DNA of 64,000 bases from Alkalihalobacterium elongatum (GTDB lineage: Bacteria; Bacillota; Bacilli; Bacillales; Bacillaceae_F). Location: positions 1 to 64,000 of the forward strand of contig NZ_WMKZ01000015.1 of NCBI RefSeq assembly GCF_019024285.1, read 5' to 3'. The notes under the pieces were generated by a model, which ran no database searches, was not told where the DNA came from, and was given only the letters and a program-made list of their open reading frames with translations. How positions within the stretch are numbered: position 1 is the first letter of the stretch; each line of letters begins with the position of its first letter. Positions 50,279 to 58,245 of this stretch are shown here, one piece after another. The position numbers and the translations under genes are program-made.

Positions 50279-52186
50279 ATGAGTATTTTTACAGTAGAAA
50301 ATTTATGTAAATCATATGGTGAGAAAGTATTATTCGACCGTATTTCGTTTTCCATTGGAGAACGTGAGCGAATTGGTTTAATAGGCGTGAATGGAACAGG
50401 AAAATCAACGTTATTAAAAGTTCTATCCAAAGAAGAGGGAATGGAAGAAGGAAAGCTTACTCATTCTAATCAACTTCAGATTGAGTATTTACCGCAACAA
50501 CCTGATTTAGATGAGAACCTGACTACATTAGAACAAATATATTATGGTGACTCCGTTATTATGAAGGTGATGCGGGAATACGAACAAGCATTATATGAAC
50601 TTCAAGGTCAACCTGAAAGCAATCAACGTCAAGAACGTCTATTAAAAGTTCAAGCGAAGATGGATGATTGTGAGGCGTGGGAGGCAAATACTGTTGCCAA
50701 AACGGTCCTCACGCGTCTTGGGATAACTGACTTCACGAAGAAAATAAAGCATTTATCTGGTGGTCAAAAGAAACGTGTAGCTATTGCAAAAGCGTTAATT
50801 CAGCCTGCAGATTTATTAATATTAGATGAGCCAACAAACCATTTAGATAATGAGACGATTGAGTGGTTAGAGAGCTATTTAGCGCAGTATAAAGGTTCTC
50901 TTATCATGGTAACGCACGACCGGTATTTTCTTAACCGCGTCACCAATCGGATTTATGAGTTAGATCAAGGACAACTTTATACATACGAAGGCAATTATGA
51001 AAGTTTTCTTGAAAAGAAGGCTGAGCGAGAAGCACTTGCCGAGCAAAGTGAAGCAAAGAGACAAAATTTATTGCGGCGTGAGCTAGCCTGGTTACAAAGA
51101 GGTGCAAAAGCAAGAACAACAAAACAAAAAGCCCGGATCCAAAGAGTAGAGGACTTAAGGGATCAAAAGGGACCAACTCAAAAAGGTGATGTCGATTTTG
51201 CAATTGGCACACAACGACTGGGTAAAAAAGTTATTGAAGTTAAAAATATATCTAAGTCTTATGGAGATCACCAGTTGTTTCATAATTTGAATTATTTAAT
51301 TGTTCCAGGTGAAAGGTTAGGAATCATTGGACCGAATGGGACTGGAAAATCAACATTATTAAACATTTTAGCGGGTAGAATAGAGCCGAGTGCAGGTGAC
51401 ATTGAAGTTGGTGAAACAGTAAAAATCGCCTATTATACTCAAGATGACGAGGAGCTTGATGGGAATTTACGAGTTATTGATTACATTAAAGAGGGTGCTG
51501 AAATCGTTCGAACCGTTGATAATCAAATTATTACGGCTGAGCAAATGTTAGAACGGTTTTTATTTCCTCGAGCAATGCAATGGACGTATATTCGTAGATT
51601 GTCAGGGGGAGAACGTCGCCGCCTTTATTTACTCCGTGTTCTTATGAAAGAGCCAAATGTTTTATTTCTTGATGAGCCAACAAATGATCTTGATACACAA
51701 ACGCTTAGTGTATTAGAGGACTATTTAGATCAGTTTCCAGGTGTTGTGTTAACGGTTTCCCATGATCGTTACTTTTTAGATCGTGTTGTCGATCATTTGC
51801 TCGTATTTGACGGTGAAGGTTCAATAAGTCGTTATCAGGGGTCTTATTCAGAATTTATGGAAGATAAGAAACTTGAAAAAGAAATGGAGCTACAAGAACG
51901 AAAAGCAAAAGTGCAAGAAACTAACGTCCAACCTAAAAAGAGAGAACAGCGAAAGAAGCTCTCCTATAAAGATCAACAAGAGTGGAATACAATTGAAGAG
52001 CGAATTTCACAGCTTGAGTCTAAAATCGAACAAATTGAAACAGATATTGCTGCTGCTGGAAGTGACTTTAGTAAAATTCAAGAATTAATGAATGAACAAA
52101 AACAAAAAGAAGAAGAATTAGAGCAAGCGATGGAGCGCTGGGAGGAACTTTCACTATTAATTGAGGAAATTGAAGGTCAAAAATAA
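50279..52186 (+). CDS. yfmR: ABC-F ATPase YfmR/Uup
   Basis: YfmR is a translation-associated ABC-F ATPase of the Uup group, with no membrane domain. Two ABC domains are visible: LIGVNGTGKST (Walker A, residue ~38), LSGGQKKRVAIAKAL and ILDEPTNHLD, then GPNGTGKST (~360), LSGGERRRLYLLRVL and FLDEPTNDLD. The linker is helical, and the C-terminal 90 residues form the coiled coil typical of Uup. Length is 635 residues. In B. subtilis YfmR helps the ribosome with stalled peptide bonds (with EF-P). Confidence 0.92.
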   Translation: MSIFTVENLCKSYGEKVLFDRISFSIGERERIGLIGVNGTGKSTLLKVLSKEEGMEEGKLTHSNQLQIEYLPQQPDLDENLTTLEQIYYGDSVIMKVMREYEQALYELQGQPESNQRQERLLKVQAKMDDCEAWEANTVAKTVLTRLGITDFTKKIKHLSGGQKKRVAIAKALIQPADLLILDEPTNHLDNETIEWLESYLAQYKGSLIMVTHDRYFLNRVTNRIYELDQGQLYTYEGNYESFLEKKAEREALAEQSEAKRQNLLRRELAWLQRGAKARTTKQKARIQRVEDLRDQKGPTQKGDVDFAIGTQRLGKKVIEVKNISKSYGDHQLFHNLNYLIVPGERLGIIGPNGTGKSTLLNILAGRIEPSAGDIEVGETVKIAYYTQDDEELDGNLRVIDYIKEGAEIVRTVDNQIITAEQMLERFLFPRAMQWTYIRRLSGGERRRLYLLRVLMKEPNVLFLDEPTNDLDTQTLSVLEDYLDQFPGVVLTVSHDRYFLDRVVDHLLVFDGEGSISRYQGSYSEFMEDKKLEKEMELQERKAKVQETNVQPKKREQRKKLSYKDQQEWNTIEERISQLESKIEQIETDIAAAGSDFSKIQELMNEQKQKEEELEQAMERWEELSLLIEEIEGQK

Positions 52187-52198
52187 TTTGGTGATCGA

Positions 52199-52975
52199 AT
52201 GAAGGAGAAAATTGTTGAAGCACTTTCCAGAATTGAAGCAGAGCATGAAGTGAAGATTATTTATGCTTGTGAAGCAGGAAGTAGAGCGTGGGGAACGGCT
52301 TCAGAAGAAAGCGATTATGACGTTCGGTTTATTTATATACACCCTGTTAGTTGGTATTTGTCCATTGAACAGAAGCGTGAGGTTATGGATATTCAATTGA
52401 CGGCCGAATTAGATATGGTCGGTTGGGATATGAGAAAAACGTTAGCATTACTGAAGAAATCAAATCCAACCATACTTGAATGGTTACAATCACGAATTGT
52501 CTATCACGAAAATCCTTTAATTGTAGCTGAATGTAAGTCGCTTTCAAAGAAGACCTTTTCTGAAAAAACCTGTTTGTATCATTACCTCAACATGGCAAAA
52601 CGAAATGCAAAGGGGAGTTTTCATTCTCCAGATGCATATGCTAATGTAAAACTTGTTTTGAATGTAGTTAAACCATTACTGGCCTGTAGATGGATAAAAA
52701 AATATCATTCTATGCCCCCGAATGAGTTTGTTTATTTAATGGATCATATACCTAAATCTGGCGTTCTCCGTACTGAAGTCGAAGCTATATTGGAAAAGAA
52801 GTTGAAGCGAGAAAAAGAAATTAGCATAAATGAATTAGGGGCGATTCAAAAATTTATTGAGGAACAAATTGGATGTCTTACTGATTATGTAAAGCGACTA
52901 GAAGAAAATAAGAAAGCTGATACAGATGCGTTTGATCAACTTTTTCAAAGAACATTAAAGACTGTGTGGAACTAA
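52199..52975 (+). CDS. Nucleotidyltransferase-domain protein (YcgL-like)
   Basis: The 258-residue product has the polymerase-beta nucleotidyltransferase motif EAGSRAWGTASEESDYDVRFIYI near residue 25, with GS and the two metal-binding Asp of SDYD. The remaining helical part (MAKRNAKGSF, then LLACRWI) is like that of the predicted COG3541 nucleotidyltransferases. Whether it modifies nucleic acid or a small molecule is unknown. It begins 12 bp after yfmR. Confidence 0.82.
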   Translation: MKEKIVEALSRIEAEHEVKIIYACEAGSRAWGTASEESDYDVRFIYIHPVSWYLSIEQKREVMDIQLTAELDMVGWDMRKTLALLKKSNPTILEWLQSRIVYHENPLIVAECKSLSKKTFSEKTCLYHYLNMAKRNAKGSFHSPDAYANVKLVLNVVKPLLACRWIKKYHSMPPNEFVYLMDHIPKSGVLRTEVEAILEKKLKREKEISINELGAIQKFIEEQIGCLTDYVKRLEENKKADTDAFDQLFQRTLKTVWN

Positions 52976-53008
52976 TCTCTCCCACAAAGATACAAGTAGT
53001 ACTAATAA

Positions 53009-53054
53009 ATAATGCCTGTCCTCAAAACTAATAGGGGGCAGGCATTATATTTTG
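53009..53054 (+). terminator. Terminator after the nucleotidyltransferase gene
   Basis: ATAATGCCTG (53009-53018) and CAGGCATTAT (53039-53048) form a 10-bp perfect stem that extends inward by three pairs; ATATTTTG follows. Confidence 0.83.
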
Positions 53055-53483
53055 TATGCAGAGAAATTTGGTGCAGTTTTTTAATCAATACCAAAAACAA
53101 TTTATCGCTAAAATTTAGTGAATTGCAATAAAGGAAATATGATAAAATTAAAAGCGAAATAATTTGATCTGGCATTTTCTTATTGTAAATAATGATATTA
53201 TAGGAGATTTCGGAATAGTTTAAAAGATGTAAGGTGGATTTTTAGATTGATTGATCAACCCAGTGGTGATTATATGGTTCATGATGTGCTATGATAAGTA
53301 AGGGTAAAAATAGGAGATGATGGTCCACGGGTAAGGAAAAACAAAGCTTTATTCCTTGAAAAAACTCAATTTAGGCTTGGTTTTATGCGTTTTAATGCCT
53401 TTTGGACTGTGTTCTCAATTTTTACTATATTTTAAATCATTGAAAATTATCATATAATAAGAGATATATTAATCTATAACCAA
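53055..53483. other. Gene-poor spacer upstream of mqo
   Basis: I see no credible ORF in these 430 bases. A weak AAGGAA/TTCCTT hairpin is at about 53333-53357. The rest is AT-rich. The mqo promoter and leader begin after this stretch. Confidence 0.6.
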
Positions 53484-53511
53484 TTGAAAAACACTATGAT
53501 AGGGTTATAAT
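53484..53511 (+). promoter_or_regulatory. Probable SigA promoter of mqo
   Basis: TTGAAA (53484-53489) and TATAAT (53506-53511) with a 16-bp spacer. Transcription would begin near 53518, just before the structured leader. Confidence 0.65.
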
Positions 53512-53531
53512 TGAGACAGTGATTAATGAAA

Positions 53532-53591
53532 CAGAAAAGGTGTGTTGACGAGGTCGCGCCTCTGCATGGTGTGATGCCTACATCTTTTCTG
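53532..53591 (+). ncRNA. Structured leader of mqo, candidate cis-regulatory RNA
   Basis: An outer stem joins CAGAAAAGGTGT (53532-53543) to ACATCTTTTCTG (53580-53591), 12 bp with one G-T pair. Inside are GAGG/CCTC (53550-53553, 53559-53562) and GCAT/ATGC (53564-53567, 53574-53577). This makes a compact three-way junction that fills the 5' leader. The 3' arm CTTTTC can also pair with GAAAAG at 53602-53608, beside the GGTGGGGG ribosome site. I do not recognise it as a known riboswitch. Confidence 0.55.
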
Positions 53592-53619
53592 CAAATTTAG
53601 GGGAAAAGGTGGGGGAAAA

Positions 53620-55119
53620 ATGAGCAACAGGGAAATTAAAACAGATGTGATTTTAATTGGCGCAGGAATTATGAGTGCGACTTTAGGGACTCTCTTGAAA
53701 GAATTAGTTCCAGAATGGGAAATTACAGTGTTTGAAAAGCTCGGAAGCGCAGGAGAGGAAAGTTCTAACGAATGGAATAATGCGGGTACAGGGCATGCGG
53801 CATTGTGTGAGTTGAATTACACGAACGAAAAGCCAGATGGATCTGTAGATATTAGTAAAGCTATTAAAGTTAATGAGCAGTTCCAGGTTTCAATGCAGTT
53901 TTGGTCTTATCTCGTAAACAGCAAGCTAATTCAAAACCCAAATGACTTTATCATGCCATTGCCTCATATGAGTTTAGTTCAAGGGGAAGAAAATGTAGAA
54001 TTTTTAAAAAGACGTTTTGAAGCGCTTTCAAATAATCCTCTATTCCATGGGATGGAATTTACAAAGGATCCCAAAAAACTAATGGAATGGGTTCCACTTA
54101 TCATGCAAGATCGCAAAGACAATGAACCTATAGCTGCAACAAAAATTGACTCTGGTACGGATGTCAACTTTGGTGCTTTAACGCGCATGTTGTTTAATCA
54201 CTTAGAGAATAAAAATGTTAAGATAAAATATCAACATAATGTTGAAGATATTAAACGAAACAGTGACGGATTGTGGGAAGTAAAAGTCCACGATGACACG
54301 GTTGGTGAGGTTGAACGTTATACGGCAAAATTCGTCTTTATCGGAGGCGGAGGAGGAAGCCTGCATTTATTACAAAAGTCAGGTATACCTGAAGGAAAGA
54401 ATATCGGAGGCTTCCCAGTAAGCGGAATCTTTATGGCTTGTAAAAATCAAGAAGTTGTGGAGCAACATCATGCAAAAGTTTACGGAAAGGCAAAGGTTGG
54501 AGCTCCGCCAATGTCTGTTCCACATTTGGATACAAGATATATCGACAATAAAAAAGCGTTGCTATTCGGACCATTTGCAGGCTTCTCACCAAAATTCCTA
54601 AAGAATGGTTCATTACTAGATTTAGTTACTTCTGTAAAGCCGAATAATGTCTTAACGATGTTGGCAGCAGGAGCAAAAGAAATGTCATTGACAAAGTATT
54701 TGATCGAGCAAGTCATGTTATCGAAAGAACAGCGTATGGAAGAGCTACGTGAGTTTATCCCGAACGCTAAAAGTGAGGATTGGGAGTTAGTCGTAGCGGG
54801 CCAACGTGTTCAAGTAATTAAAGATACTCCAGATGGCATGGGAACACTGCAATTTGGGACGGAAGTAATTACTGCTTCTGATGGTTCGATCGCAGCATTA
54901 CTAGGGGCATCCCCAGGTGCTTCAACTGCAGTTCACGTTATGCTTGAGGTCATTGAAAAATGCTTCCCGCAACATGTTAAAGAGTGGGAAGGTAAAATTA
55001 AAGAAATGATTCCATCGTATGGTTTATCATTAATGGAAAATCCAGAGCTTCTGCGCGAAATTCATAAATCAACAGCAGAGACACTCGGTCTAACTGAAAA
55101 AGAACTAGTCTTTAATTAA
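53620..55119 (+). CDS. mqo: Malate:quinone oxidoreductase
   Basis: Mqo is a peripheral FAD enzyme that oxidises malate to oxaloacetate and gives electrons to the quinone pool. The FAD fold [14 protein letters not shown] is at residue 10. [18 protein letters not shown] is the family signature, and [14 protein letters not shown] and [14 protein letters not shown] are also typical. Length is 499 residues. A strong GGTGGGGG site lies five bases upstream. It is a single gene with a terminator. Confidence 0.96.
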   Translation: MSNREIKTDVILIGAGIMSATLGTLLKELVPEWEITVFEKLGSAGEESSNEWNNAGTGHAALCELNYTNEKPDGSVDISKAIKVNEQFQVSMQFWSYLVNSKLIQNPNDFIMPLPHMSLVQGEENVEFLKRRFEALSNNPLFHGMEFTKDPKKLMEWVPLIMQDRKDNEPIAATKIDSGTDVNFGALTRMLFNHLENKNVKIKYQHNVEDIKRNSDGLWEVKVHDDTVGEVERYTAKFVFIGGGGGSLHLLQKSGIPEGKNIGGFPVSGIFMACKNQEVVEQHHAKVYGKAKVGAPPMSVPHLDTRYIDNKKALLFGPFAGFSPKFLKNGSLLDLVTSVKPNNVLTMLAAGAKEMSLTKYLIEQVMLSKEQRMEELREFIPNAKSEDWELVVAGQRVQVIKDTPDGMGTLQFGTEVITASDGSIAALLGASPGASTAVHVMLEVIEKCFPQHVKEWEGKIKEMIPSYGLSLMENPELLREIHKSTAETLGLTEKELVFN

Positions 55120-55196
55120 TTCTTTGGAAATGAAACCAAGGGTATTGTAAAATGTCAAGAGACTGAGCGTCCAATCAGTGAGAAAATATTAAACAG

Positions 55197-55240
55197 AGAA
55201 CCTTTAATCCTAGCTAACTACGGATTAAAGGTTCTTTCTT
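55197..55240 (+). terminator. Terminator of mqo
   Basis: AGAACCTTTAATCC (55197-55210) and GGATTAAAGGTTCT (55222-55235) are perfect 14-bp arms with an 11-nt loop; TTCTTT follows. Confidence 0.9.
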
Positions 55241-55278
55241 TAATTTATTCGCAGTGTTCGTTTGAAGGAGGGATTTAC

Positions 55279-55446
55279 ATGAGATGTGGATCAAAATGCT
55301 TTCTTGTTGAGATGGAACTAAAGGGCGAAAAGCAAATCAAGTCAGTGACAGCCCGAACCCCTGTGGATGCAAGAAAAACCATTCGAAAAGAATTTGGAAC
55401 AGACGCTAATATCTTATCCGTTACAGAAGAAAAAAGAAAACAATAA
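55279..55446 (+). CDS. 55-residue conserved-looking small protein
   Basis: GAAGGAGGGA seven bases before ATG 55279 is a strong site. The 55-residue product begins MRCGSKCFLVEMELKGEK, has a two-cysteine N terminus (CGSKC) and a basic middle, VTARTPVDARKTIRKEFG. No signal or membrane helix. The arrangement suggests a soluble alpha/beta fold, perhaps metal-binding through the two cysteines. I do not know the family. It lies between mqo and the convergent zinc-linked lipoprotein gene. Confidence 0.7.
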   Translation: MRCGSKCFLVEMELKGEKQIKSVTARTPVDARKTIRKEFGTDANILSVTEEKRKQ

Positions 55447-55479
55447 TTGGAATTTACACGATCCTTTAACAGTCAGTTA

Positions 55480-56823
55480 TTAAAATGCAGTTACCGATAA
55501 TATACCTGTTGGTTGCACTTCTAAAGTTAATACCGTATCAACATGATTATCATGGACAATAAGAAGCTCGTTATTCGTTGGATCAGTTATGACAATATGA
55601 TCATTTACTAAAGCGAGACTAGGGTATACATAATCATGTCCATGGCCCTCACCTAATTCAAATGGATCAATGACTTTAAGTTCAGATTGGATTGTTCCAC
55701 TCGCTAGGTCAAGTTGATAAAGTAATCCATTGATACCTAATACAAATCCTTCACCCTTTGCATTGACTACCATGGAACTAATATAAGGTGTTGAGATATC
55801 AACTAATTTAAGTGACTTTTCGATTGTATTAATAACGCTAACATTATGTCCGAGTTCTGGTTTCTCTTTACTACTATAGTTTGCGAGAAAATAAGGACTT
55901 TCGCTATGACTCTTAATTGTCCCCACACGAGCTTCTTCATCAGGTAATACAATTTCTACCGCTTCATCTGTAAAAGGGAGGTATAAAAGGACTTGGCCTT
56001 CACATCCAAATGCAATAACTTCTTCTTCTTTAGAACCAATGGATGCTTCACCATGAAGACGAGGGCATGATGGGATCCGTGACAGTTCTTCGCCTGCTTC
56101 ATCATAAATGATAATACCCTCTGGAAGCGGTTGTGGATCCTCCTCATCAGTATATGAAACAGCGTAAGTACCATTTGATAATGGTACTGCTACACCATGA
56201 TGTTCTACCCCTGAAAATGTCGCGACTGGATCTGGTTTTTTGTTTGTTTTTAAACTTTTGTTCGGATAGACCTCAACAAAACCATTTCCATCGTAAAAGA
56301 TTGCTGTCTCCCCACTATGAGTGACAATATGTGTAGGCTTTTCACCCGTAATTTCATACTTTGAAACAACAGGAGCTTCGACATATGTATGTCCGTGATC
56401 GCCATGATTTTCTTCCCACACTCCAAGATCGAGTAGCTTTAAATGACCTTCTTCACGATTATTTAGAAACACATGGCGATGATCAGCAGCCAGCCCCATT
56501 GCACTGGTTTCTGTTTCGAATGTTTCAATGACTTGGAAGTTACCATCTACTACAATGACACCTCCATCATAACCAATCGCAATACGCGTCCCGTTCTTTT
56601 CATCCTTTTGACTGTTGTTATTAGCTTTTCCTATATCTTCTTCAAGTTCTTCTTCCTCTTCTAGAACCTCATCTTGAATAAACTCTAAAGCTTCATCCGC
56701 ATCTTTAGCTGTCTGTTCATCTGCTGTTGATGTTGTATTCGTACTACAACCAACAATTAATAAGAAGATGACTATTAAAGTAAGACCGACAAAAAACTTA
56801 GAGTTTAGTAAATAAATTTTCAC
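55480..56823 (-). CDS. AztD-like zinc-binding lipoprotein
   Basis: The signal peptide ends in lipobox IVGC (Cys26), followed by an acidic linker (residues 45-65). The remaining 370 residues repeat strands consistent with a beta-propeller, like AztD, a zinc metallochaperone of zinc ABC importers. Histidine sites are visible: ENHGDHGHT (His139, 142, 144), GVEHHGVAV, LGHN and EGHGHDY. The start is GTG with AGGAGG eleven bases upstream. A Zur-type operator sits on its promoter. No zinc transporter genes are in the window, so its partner is unknown. The AztD link rests on pattern, not on alignment. Confidence 0.78.
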   Translation of the reverse strand: MKIYLLNSKFFVGLTLIVIFLLIVGCSTNTTSTADEQTAKDADEALEFIQDEVLEEEEELEEDIGKANNNSQKDEKNGTRIAIGYDGGVIVVDGNFQVIETFETETSAMGLAADHRHVFLNNREEGHLKLLDLGVWEENHGDHGHTYVEAPVVSKYEITGEKPTHIVTHSGETAIFYDGNGFVEVYPNKSLKTNKKPDPVATFSGVEHHGVAVPLSNGTYAVSYTDEEDPQPLPEGIIIYDEAGEELSRIPSCPRLHGEASIGSKEEEVIAFGCEGQVLLYLPFTDEAVEIVLPDEEARVGTIKSHSESPYFLANYSSKEKPELGHNVSVINTIEKSLKLVDISTPYISSMVVNAKGEGFVLGINGLLYQLDLASGTIQSELKVIDPFELGEGHGHDYVYPSLALVNDHIVITDPTNNELLIVHDNHVDTVLTLEVQPTGILSVTAF

Positions 56824-56848
56824 TTTTTAGTTTTCCTCCTTTTGTAAA

Positions 56849-56863
56849 TAGTAATCATTACGA
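56849..56863 (-). promoter_or_regulatory. Zur box
   Basis: Read on the minus strand it is TCGTAAT-G-ATTACTA, a 7-1-7 palindrome with one mismatch to the Bacillus Zur consensus TCGTAAT-N-ATTACGA. It lies over the predicted start of transcription, so zinc-loaded Zur should repress the lipoprotein gene. Confidence 0.82.
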
Positions 56864-56868
56864 TTTGT

Positions 56869-56897
56869 ATTATGGAAGTGATTTCCTAATTGGTCAA
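56869..56897 (-). promoter_or_regulatory. SigA promoter of the AztD-like gene
   Basis: On the minus strand, TTGACC (56892-56897) and CATAAT (56869-56874) are 17 bp apart. The start would fall inside the Zur box. Confidence 0.72.
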
Positions 56898-56960
56898 TGG
56901 GCATTTTTACAGAGGTCTAAAGTTTGTTTACATATTATGCGCTATCTATTGAAAAATCTA

Positions 56961-56996
56961 ATAAGCGCTAGGAGAAGGCAATTTCCTAGCGCTTAT
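56961..56996. terminator. 13-bp hairpin terminator
   Basis: ATAAGCGCTAGGA (56961-56973) and TCCTAGCGCTTAT (56984-56996) pair perfectly around ten bases. On the minus strand TAGATTTTT follows, so it likely ends the orphan gene 57139-58020. Confidence 0.75.
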
Positions 56997-57038
56997 AGTA
57001 TTTATTATTTTACGAGAGTTTATTTAATTTATTTAAAT

Positions 57039-57090
57039 ATTTTCAGTGGGAGATGAAAGAAAGCCTAGTGAAAAAAGTTCCACTTTATAG
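57039..57090 (-). repeat. Dispersed hairpin repeat, copy 2
   Basis: The segment ATTTTCAGTGGGAGATGAAA then AGCCTAGTGAAAAAAGT and CACTTT aligns with copy 1 at 38985-39037, with scattered changes. Stem pairing is weaker here. The spacer between the Zur-controlled gene and the orphan gene has no other visible element besides this and the terminator. Confidence 0.6.
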
Positions 57091-57138
57091 TTATTGGGTT
57101 TCAACTTAACCTAAAGTAGGAAAGAGGGGTTACTGTCG

Positions 57139-58020
57139 TTAACCAGTTTCATTACTTTTCTTATCTTTGATAAGTTGAAGAATATCTTTTTTTAAGTGAT
57201 TTCTTCTTTCGTTTGTAATAGAACTAAGCCACGTAGTCACTTCTTTCTTGTATTTTCTTTTGCCGCGTTGATAGATCATTAAAAATACCTGTTTAAAAAT
57301 AGTCAATTGCTTGTTTTCTTTATTTATCTTTCGACTTTCATCTAATAATTGGTTTATGAAAGATACATTTGAAAGAGAGCACTTTTTAGACAATTGAGTA
57401 AGGAAAATCTCAGCTTCACCATACGCCTTATGTTTAACATAATAGTTTATAATATCTGATATTAATGTTGGGGATTGTTCAAATTGGTTTAGAAGGTAAA
57501 TTAGAAATTTATCATATCGGTGAAGCAGTAAGAATTCGATTGATTTTTTTGAATTTGCGGTAGAGAGTGCCTGTTTTAATGTGGAATGAATAAGAGAATT
57601 GGTTGATTTATGATTAGTTGATTGTAGGGTTAATAATCGGGATGGCCAACAATGTTTAATATCTTGGAGGTGTTCATCAGTAAGAAGTTTTTCAAGGTTT
57701 TTATTATTGAATTTAGCATTTTCTGATTGATTAAGAGCATCTCGAATATCAGCTTGAGTTAGGGAGCTTTTCGTTCGCGTGCTTTCCATTTGTTTAATTT
57801 TTTCAAGACAGCGTCTAGCATGTTCATCTTGGCTTTTATTTAAGAAAAAAGACTGTAAAAATTCTCCTGTATCAGAAATGCGAGCATAAATCTTAGGTTG
57901 GTCATCTTCAAATAAGATGACATGGTGTACCTTATCAGCAGGTTCTTGGTATTTAATTACATACTTGGAATCGTTATTCAAACTTACGGTTTTGCCGAGC
58001 AGGCACGCTGGTAGAGTCAT
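57139..58020 (-). CDS. Hypothetical protein, orphan
   Basis: The 293-residue product is not recognised. The first 90 residues seem to be a beta-rich domain (KTVSLNNDSKYVIKYQ, then HHVILFEDDQPKIYARISDTGEFLQSFF). The rest is helical and rich in Lys, Ser, Asn and Leu (for example KKSIEFLLLHRYDKFLIYLLNQFE), suggesting stacked helices. No signal peptide. GAAAGGAAGG lies nine bases upstream. It is divergent from the AddB-like gene. Lysine- and asparagine-rich composition is slightly unlike its neighbours. Confidence 0.65.
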   Translation of the reverse strand: MTLPACLLGKTVSLNNDSKYVIKYQEPADKVHHVILFEDDQPKIYARISDTGEFLQSFFLNKSQDEHARRCLEKIKQMESTRTKSSLTQADIRDALNQSENAKFNNKNLEKLLTDEHLQDIKHCWPSRLLTLQSTNHKSTNSLIHSTLKQALSTANSKKSIEFLLLHRYDKFLIYLLNQFEQSPTLISDIINYYVKHKAYGEAEIFLTQLSKKCSLSNVSFINQLLDESRKINKENKQLTIFKQVFLMIYQRGKRKYKKEVTTWLSSITNERRNHLKKDILQLIKDKKSNETG

Positions 58021-58181
58021 AATAACCTTCCTTTCGTTGAATCAATTTTTTGAAACACATACTCCTTACCTATTATTGTAAATGTTTTTAACTAAAAAGT
58101 GAAATGTTGTTTGTACTTTACGTTTAGTGATTAATTAATGGTCAAAGCTGGAGTAAGAAAAAACAAATAAGAGAACTAACA

Positions 58182-58211
58182 TTCGCTTTTTATTTGTAAT
58201 TTCTGTATAAT
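58182..58211 (+). promoter_or_regulatory. Possible promoter of the addBA-like operon
   Basis: TATAAT (58206-58211) is a perfect -10, with a weak TTCGCT (58182-58187) 18 bp upstream. An inverted repeat ACAAATAA (58163-58170)/TTATTTGT (58190-58197) overlaps it; in AT-rich DNA this could be chance. Confidence 0.4.
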
Positions 58212-58245
58212 TGAAGGGTGAATTATTAAAAGCTAGGAGGTTTAT

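Noticed and set aside
53532-53591. Lysine riboswitch
   Set aside because: Only GAGGTCGCG is shared; the size (60 nt), junction and remaining core do not fit the long lysine box.
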